Positions 6,383 to 10,000 of a stretch of DNA of 10,000 nt are shown piece by piece (position 1 is the first letter of the stretch; each line of letters starts with the position of its first letter). Position numbers and translations under genes: made by a program. Under the pieces are notes generated by a model. The model saw only the letters and a program-made list of their open reading frames with translations. It made no database searches and was not told the DNA's origin. Source of the DNA: Rheinheimera sp. (lineage in GTDB: Bacteria > Pseudomonadota > Gammaproteobacteria > Enterobacterales > Alteromonadaceae); assembly GCF_020217005.1 (NCBI RefSeq), contig NZ_JAIWOI010000174.1, positions 1-10,000 on the forward strand, given 5' to 3'.

Positions 6383-7981
6383 TTAAGAAAACTGGTTCAT
6401 GGTATTGTCTTTCCCTGAAGCCTTCAGCGCAGCTTCTCCAGAGAAGTACTCTTTGTGATCATCACCAATGTCCGAACCCGACATATTCTGGTGTTTCACA
6501 CAGGCGATGCCCTGACGAATTTCCTTGCGTTGTACACCAGCCACATACCCCAACATACCAGCAGCACCAAAATACTCTTTGGCCAGATTGTCGGTCGACA
6601 AGGCCGCTGTATGGTAAGTCGGCAAAGTGATCAGGTGATGGAAAATGCCTGCTTCACGGGCAGCATCAGCCTGGAAAGTCCGAATACGGTTGTCGGCTTC
6701 CAAGGCTAATTCAGTGCTGTCGTAGTCAGCACTCATCAGTTGGGCTCTATCGTACGCAGACAGATCTTTACCTGCTGTTTTCCAGGCATCAAATACCTGC
6801 TGACGGAAATTCAGCGTCCAGTTGAAAGACGGGCTGTTGTTGTACACCAGCTTGGCATTAGGCACCACTTCACGAATACGGTTGACCATTTCAGCAATCT
6901 GACCGACATGAGGTTTTTCTGTTTCAATCCATAACAAATCGGCACCGTGCTGCAATGAAGTAATGCAATCCAGCACCACACGATCAACACCACTGCCTGG
7001 CTTGAACTGGAACAAACCACTTTGCAGGCGTTTTGGTTTTAACAGCTTGCCATTGGCTTTGACCACCACATCGCCATTTTGGATATCGGAGGCGCTTTGA
7101 ATGTAATCACCATCTAAAAAGCTGTTGTATAAATCACCTAAATCCCCCGCTTCGTTGGTGACAGCGATTTGTTTAGTTAAACCAGCACCCAACGAATCAG
7201 TACGAGCCACAATAATGCCGTTTTCGATGCCTAATTCCAAAAAGGCATAACGCACCGCATTAATTTTTGCCAGGAAATCTGCGTGAGGCACTGTGACTTT
7301 ACCGTCCTGATGACCACATTGTTTTTCGTCCGACACCTGGTTTTCAATCTGAATGGCGCAGGCACCGGCTTCAATCATCTTCTTCGCCAGCAGATAAGTG
7401 GCTTCGGCATTACCAAAACCAGCATCTATGTCAGCAATAATAGGCACTACGTGGGTTTCGAAGTTGTCGATTTTATTCAGCACTTCGGCGGCTTTGGCTT
7501 GATCGTCTTTGGCACGCGCATCATCCAGCTCACGGAATAAACCACCTAATTCACGGGCATCGGCCTGCTTTAAGAAGGTATATAACTCTTCGATTAACGC
7601 AGGCACTGCAGTTTTTTCATGCATCGACTGATCAGGCTGAGGGCCAAATTCAGAACGCAATGCAGCTATCATCCAACCCGATAAATACAGGTATTTACGC
7701 TTAGTGGTACCGAAATGTTTCTTGATGGCGATCAGTTTTTGCTGACCGATAAAACCATGCCAGCAACCTAAAGACTGAGTGTACTGACTGCTGTCAGCAT
7801 CATAAGCTGCCATATCTGCACGCATAATATCTGCAGTGTACTGCGCTATATCTAACCCTGTTTTAAAGCGATTTTGCAGCTGCATACGGGCGGCAGATTC
7901 AGCATTAATAGCGGCCCAGCCTTTTCCTTGTGCTTTGCAGCTTTGTTCCAGTTGTTTAATGGTCTGTTGATACGCTGACAT
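6383..7981 (-). CDS. aceA: Isocitrate lyase, long form
   Basis: Splits isocitrate into glyoxylate and succinate, the first step of the glyoxylate shunt, letting the cell grow on acetate, fatty acids and other two-carbon sources; cytoplasmic tetramer. The protein has 532 residues, the length of the longer isocitrate lyases of Pseudomonas and Shewanella rather than the 434 of E. coli. Key motifs are complete: metal-binding DIDAGFGNAEAT at 184-195; the active-site loop KQCGH at 220-224 with catalytic Cys222; HQDGKVTVPH next to it; ARTDS at 259-263; WIETEKP at 351-357; NNSPSFNW at 381-388; and LPTYHT at 453-458. Gln in KQCGH instead of Lys is, from memory, usual in this long form. The start at 7981 has AGAGGA six bases upstream. 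It is transcribed alone from the gap shared with the LysR gene and ends at a strong terminator. It is separated from aceB, with which it often forms an operon in other bacteria. Confidence 0.97.
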   Translation of the reverse strand: MSAYQQTIKQLEQSCKAQGKGWAAINAESAARMQLQNRFKTGLDIAQYTADIMRADMAAYDADSSQYTQSLGCWHGFIGQQKLIAIKKHFGTTKRKYLYLSGWMIAALRSEFGPQPDQSMHEKTAVPALIEELYTFLKQADARELGGLFRELDDARAKDDQAKAAEVLNKIDNFETHVVPIIADIDAGFGNAEATYLLAKKMIEAGACAIQIENQVSDEKQCGHQDGKVTVPHADFLAKINAVRYAFLELGIENGIIVARTDSLGAGLTKQIAVTNEAGDLGDLYNSFLDGDYIQSASDIQNGDVVVKANGKLLKPKRLQSGLFQFKPGSGVDRVVLDCITSLQHGADLLWIETEKPHVGQIAEMVNRIREVVPNAKLVYNNSPSFNWTLNFRQQVFDAWKTAGKDLSAYDRAQLMSADYDSTELALEADNRIRTFQADAAREAGIFHHLITLPTYHTAALSTDNLAKEYFGAAGMLGYVAGVQRKEIRQGIACVKHQNMSGSDIGDDHKEYFSGEAALKASGKDNTMNQFS

Positions 7982-8046
7982 GATGCATCCTCTGTGGTGT
8001 TGTCTTTAGTTTGTCCGGCTTTTAGTAAGTGCCGCTGTTGACATTC

Positions 8047-8113
8047 ACTATAGGTTTCAAAATATAGATTCATGTAGCTGATTTTTTTGATTCTCGTCAT
8101 TCATTGTGTGAAT
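8047..8113. promoter_or_regulatory. aceA/lysR divergent control region with a LysR-type box
   Basis: ATTCA-TTGTG-TGAAT (8099-8113) is an inverted repeat containing a T-N11-A core, the pattern bound by LysR-type regulators. On the - strand TATAGT (8052-8047) could be the aceA -10; transcription would start near 8040, placing the box at about -66, the usual position of a LysR recognition site. A second ATTCAT at 8068-8073 would sit near -30, where activation sites lie. No good -35 is seen, as expected for an activated promoter. The site and promoter are predictions. Confidence 0.45.
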
Positions 8114-8173
8114 ATGTAAAGCACTAAATCAGCCTTTAACTGGCGGCGTAATAGCCCTAAGAAGCGGAAGCAG

Positions 8174-9115
8174 ATGAATATCAGCAAAATTGACCTGAAT
8201 TTATTGGTGTATCTGGATGTATTACTGCGGGAAAAAAACGTCACCCGCGCAGCCAACCAGCTGAATATCACTCAGCCTGCCATGAGCAATGGCTTAAAAC
8301 GACTGCGGGATTTATTAAACGACCCTATTCTGGTGCGTACTTCAGACGGTATGGTGCCAACAGAGCGGGCAAAAGATCTGGCACCAGTAGTACGGGGTAT
8401 TTTGCTGACACTGGAAGAAACCTTACAACCAAATAAAGACTTTGAACCAGAACACAGCCATCGCGTTTTTCGCATTATGGCCAGCGATTATGCAGCATCT
8501 ACCCTAATCCCGGCTTTGCTTAAGAAGCTACGGGCTCAGGCACCTTGTACTTCGCTGGACATTATGACTCCGTCAGATGTGACCTTTCATGATGTAGAAA
8601 ATGGCAAAGTGGATATGGCAATTAACCGTTTTGATCAACTGCCGCAATCTTTTCACCAGAAAACCATTTGGCGTGATAGTTTTGCCTGCCTGGTCAATAG
8701 CTTAAACCCTATTCTTGGTAACTTTAATTTAGACACTTACCTAAAAGCCCAGCATATCTGGGTCAGTAAAACTGGCTTTGGTGTAGGTGTGGGTATGGAT
8801 CCGGCTGACGTGCAAAAACTGGGTTGGGTGGATGAAGCCTTAGCCAAGTTTGGCAAGCAGCGCAGCATCAGCGTTTTTACCCGTAACTATCATGTGGCTA
8901 TGCATTTGGCAGTAGAGACAGATTTGATTGCAACTTTGCCTTTACGCGCTGCGCTCCTGTACCAGAATGACGCGACGATGAAAGTGCTGGATCCGCCTTT
9001 TCCAATCCCTTCGATAGAGCTGAAAATGATCTGGAGTCCGTTATTACATCAGGATGCCAGTCATATCTGGCTAAGGCGATTAATTACCGAAGTGGCAGAC
9101 GAGCTGCATTTGTAA
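8174..9115 (+). CDS. LysR-type transcriptional regulator, probable glyoxylate-shunt regulator
   Basis: A 313-residue protein of normal LysR-family length. The N-terminal winged helix-turn-helix covers about 6-65: LNLLVYLDVLLREKNVTRAA, then NQLNITQPAMSNGLKRLR as recognition helix region, then DPILVRTSDGMVPTERA. A linker helix (68-85) leads to a periplasmic-binding-protein-like effector domain from about 95 (HRVFRIMASDYAAS) to the end. The HTH wording resembles the NodD/NahR/LeuO-like branch. The inducer cannot be told. ATG at 8174 follows a modest GGAAG, and the HTH begins at once, supporting this start. It is divergent from aceA, the classic arrangement for a LysR regulator and its target, and convergent with aceB. 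Control of aceA and perhaps aceB is therefore inferred from position; no named family member is recognised. The gene ends five bases before the 56-bp palindrome. Confidence 0.92.
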   Translation: MNISKIDLNLLVYLDVLLREKNVTRAANQLNITQPAMSNGLKRLRDLLNDPILVRTSDGMVPTERAKDLAPVVRGILLTLEETLQPNKDFEPEHSHRVFRIMASDYAASTLIPALLKKLRAQAPCTSLDIMTPSDVTFHDVENGKVDMAINRFDQLPQSFHQKTIWRDSFACLVNSLNPILGNFNLDTYLKAQHIWVSKTGFGVGVGMDPADVQKLGWVDEALAKFGKQRSISVFTRNYHVAMHLAVETDLIATLPLRAALLYQNDATMKVLDPPFPIPSIELKMIWSPLLHQDASHIWLRRLITEVADELHL

Positions 9116-9120
9116 GCATT

Positions 9121-9176
9121 AAATTGGGGTCAGATCACATTAGTTATGCATAACTAATGTGATCTGACCCCAATTT
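9121..9176. repeat. Perfect 56-bp palindrome, GGGGTCAGA type, between lysR and aceB
   Basis: The left arm (9121-9148) begins AAATTGGGGTCAGATCAC and ends at GTTATG; the right arm (9149-9176) is its exact complement, with no unpaired base at the centre (ATGCAT). All 28 positions match. It fills all but seven bases of the gap between the stop codons of lysR (9115) and aceB (9179). The RNA would form a very stable hairpin on either strand. On + it is followed by TTTTATT, so it very probably terminates lysR, and it may terminate aceB as well. From memory, GGGGTCAGA-cored repeats are scattered in many gammaproteobacterial genomes, often beside Y1/REP-associated transposases; that would make this a mobile repeat recruited as a terminator. 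No transposase is in the window. Confidence 0.9.
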
Positions 9177-9178
9177 TA

Positions 9179-10000
9179 TTAAGCAGTTAACAGCTCATAA
9201 GCCGGCAGGGTCAGGAAATCAACCAATTGATCTGCTGTGGTAATTTGTAGCAGTAATGCCTGAGCACGCTCAAACTGTTGTTGCTGCCACAATTCCTCAC
9301 CCACCTCTGCGCGCACTACTGTCGCTTCTTGCAGCAACATCTGTGCGAACAACTCCTTCGTCACTAACTGGCCATTATTTAAACTTTTGCCGTGTTTAAT
9401 CCATTGCCAAATAGAGGTACGGCAAATTTCAGCCGTTGCAGCGTCTTCCATCAGGCCATAAATTGGCACACAGCCTTTACCACTGATCCAGGCGGCGATG
9501 TACTGCAAAGCCACGCGAATATTAGTTCGCATACCGGCCTCTGTGCGCTCACCAGAACTTGGCGCTAATAAATCTGCTGCTGTGACAGGCGCATCCTCAG
9601 CGCGACTGACATGCAACTGATTGGTTTTGCCATTGGTCAGGTATTGGTTAAACACGTCATTCGCTGTTGCTGCTAAACCAGGATGCGCTACCCAGGTGCC
9701 GTCATGACCGTTGCTGGCTTCGCGTTCTTTATCCGCTGTCACTTTGGTTAAAATTGCCTGATTTGCAACAGGGTCTTTTGCCGGAATAAATGCCGCCATC
9801 CCTCCCATCGCCAAAGCTCCGCGCTTGTGGCAGGTTTTGATCAGAAGTTTTGAATAGGCCGATAAAAACGGCTGATCCATAGTCACTACCTGACGGTCCG
9901 GTAACACGCGGTCAGCATGATTTTTTAAAGTTTTGATATAACTAAAAATATAGTCCCAACGACCGCAGTTCAGCGCCACTATGTGCTCACGCAGTGCATG
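9179..10000 (-). CDS. aceB: Malate synthase A, C-terminal half (5' part outside the window)
   Basis: Condenses glyoxylate with acetyl-CoA to give malate, the second step of the glyoxylate shunt. Only the last 273 residues are present; the family is usually about 530-545 long, so roughly half is missing beyond base 10000. The frame stays open to the window edge, reading HALREHI before VALNCGRWDYIFS, so the GTG at 9979 is not the start. Seen motifs: LNCGRWDYIFSYIKT, LPDRQVVTMDQPF, the acetyl-CoA/active-site region TCHKRGALAMGGMAAFIP, KEREA.NGHDGTWVAHPGL, and GLMEDAATAEICR..IWQW containing the catalytic-base Asp of the family. These fit AceB (isoform A) and not the larger GlcB. The gene is on the same strand as aceA and upstream of it, but the + strand lysR lies between them. 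Its promoter is outside the window. Confidence 0.95.
   Translation of the reverse strand, partial: HALREHIVALNCGRWDYIFSYIKTLKNHADRVLPDRQVVTMDQPFLSAYSKLLIKTCHKRGALAMGGMAAFIPAKDPVANQAILTKVTADKEREASNGHDGTWVAHPGLAATANDVFNQYLTNGKTNQLHVSRAEDAPVTAADLLAPSSGERTEAGMRTNIRVALQYIAAWISGKGCVPIYGLMEDAATAEICRTSIWQWIKHGKSLNNGQLVTKELFAQMLLQEATVVRAEVGEELWQQQQFERAQALLLQITTADQLVDFLTLPAYELLTA

Noticed and set aside
7310..7324. KQCGH instead of KKCGH in isocitrate lyase as a catalytic defect
   Set aside because: The catalytic Cys, Gly and His are intact and Gln at this place is, to my knowledge, normal in the long-form enzymes.
8107..8122. TGTGAATATGTAAAGC as a CRP site upstream of lysR
   Set aside because: The left half TGTGA fits but the right half has almost no match to TCACA.
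9131..9166. ATCACA and TGTGAT in the palindrome as a CRP site
   Set aside because: The half-sites face the wrong way (TCACA first, TGTGA second) and are far too widely spaced; they are a by-product of the long palindrome.
9977..9979. GTG at 9979 as the start of the malate synthase gene
   Set aside because: The frame is open to the window edge and the residues before the GTG continue the family motif; the protein would be half the usual length.

Overview
The window looks like chromosomal DNA from a gammaproteobacterium of the Alteromonadales/Chromatiales type. A Rheinheimera- or Alishewanella-like organism is my best guess. This rests on the long-form isocitrate lyase, a DUF3718 exported protein beside a LytTR regulator, a discoidin/di-haem gene and the overall codon style; it is recognition from memory, not a search. 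No tRNA, rRNA, CRISPR array, integrase or complete insertion sequence is visible.

Left part (1-2300): the 3' end of a LytTR-type response regulator gene, its terminator, and then a small secreted DUF3718 protein. Its upstream region carries two identical 11-bp repeats spaced 21 bp apart, the geometry LytTR regulators bind, followed by two back-to-back hairpins in the leader. Converging on it is a full-length methyl-accepting chemotaxis protein with a candidate FliA (sigma-28) promoter.

Middle part (2301-6260): an AT-rich, gene-free stretch leads into a large + strand reading frame. It encodes a signal peptide, two discoidin (F5/8 type C) domains, a Pro-Thr-Asp/Glu linker and a di-haem c-type cytochrome oxidoreductase of the DHOR/COG3488 type. 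One in-frame TAA at 3861-3863 cuts this frame in two. The second half has no signal peptide and no good ribosome-binding site, so the locus is best read as a recent nonsense mutation of one 1,027-codon gene, unless there is readthrough or a sequence error. A bidirectional terminator and a two-helix small membrane protein follow.

Right part (6261-10000): the glyoxylate shunt. Isocitrate lyase (aceA) and the C-terminal half of malate synthase (aceB) both lie on the - strand. They are separated by a LysR-type regulator on the + strand, divergent from aceA and convergent with aceB. A T-N11-A palindrome in the aceA/lysR gap is a plausible operator. A perfect, loop-free 56-bp palindrome with a GGGGTCAGA core fills almost the whole lysR/aceB gap and probably acts as a two-way terminator.

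The most noteworthy points are the 56-bp palindrome, the interrupted discoidin/di-haem gene, the LytTR-type tandem repeat upstream of the DUF3718 gene, and the split aceB-lysR-aceA arrangement.
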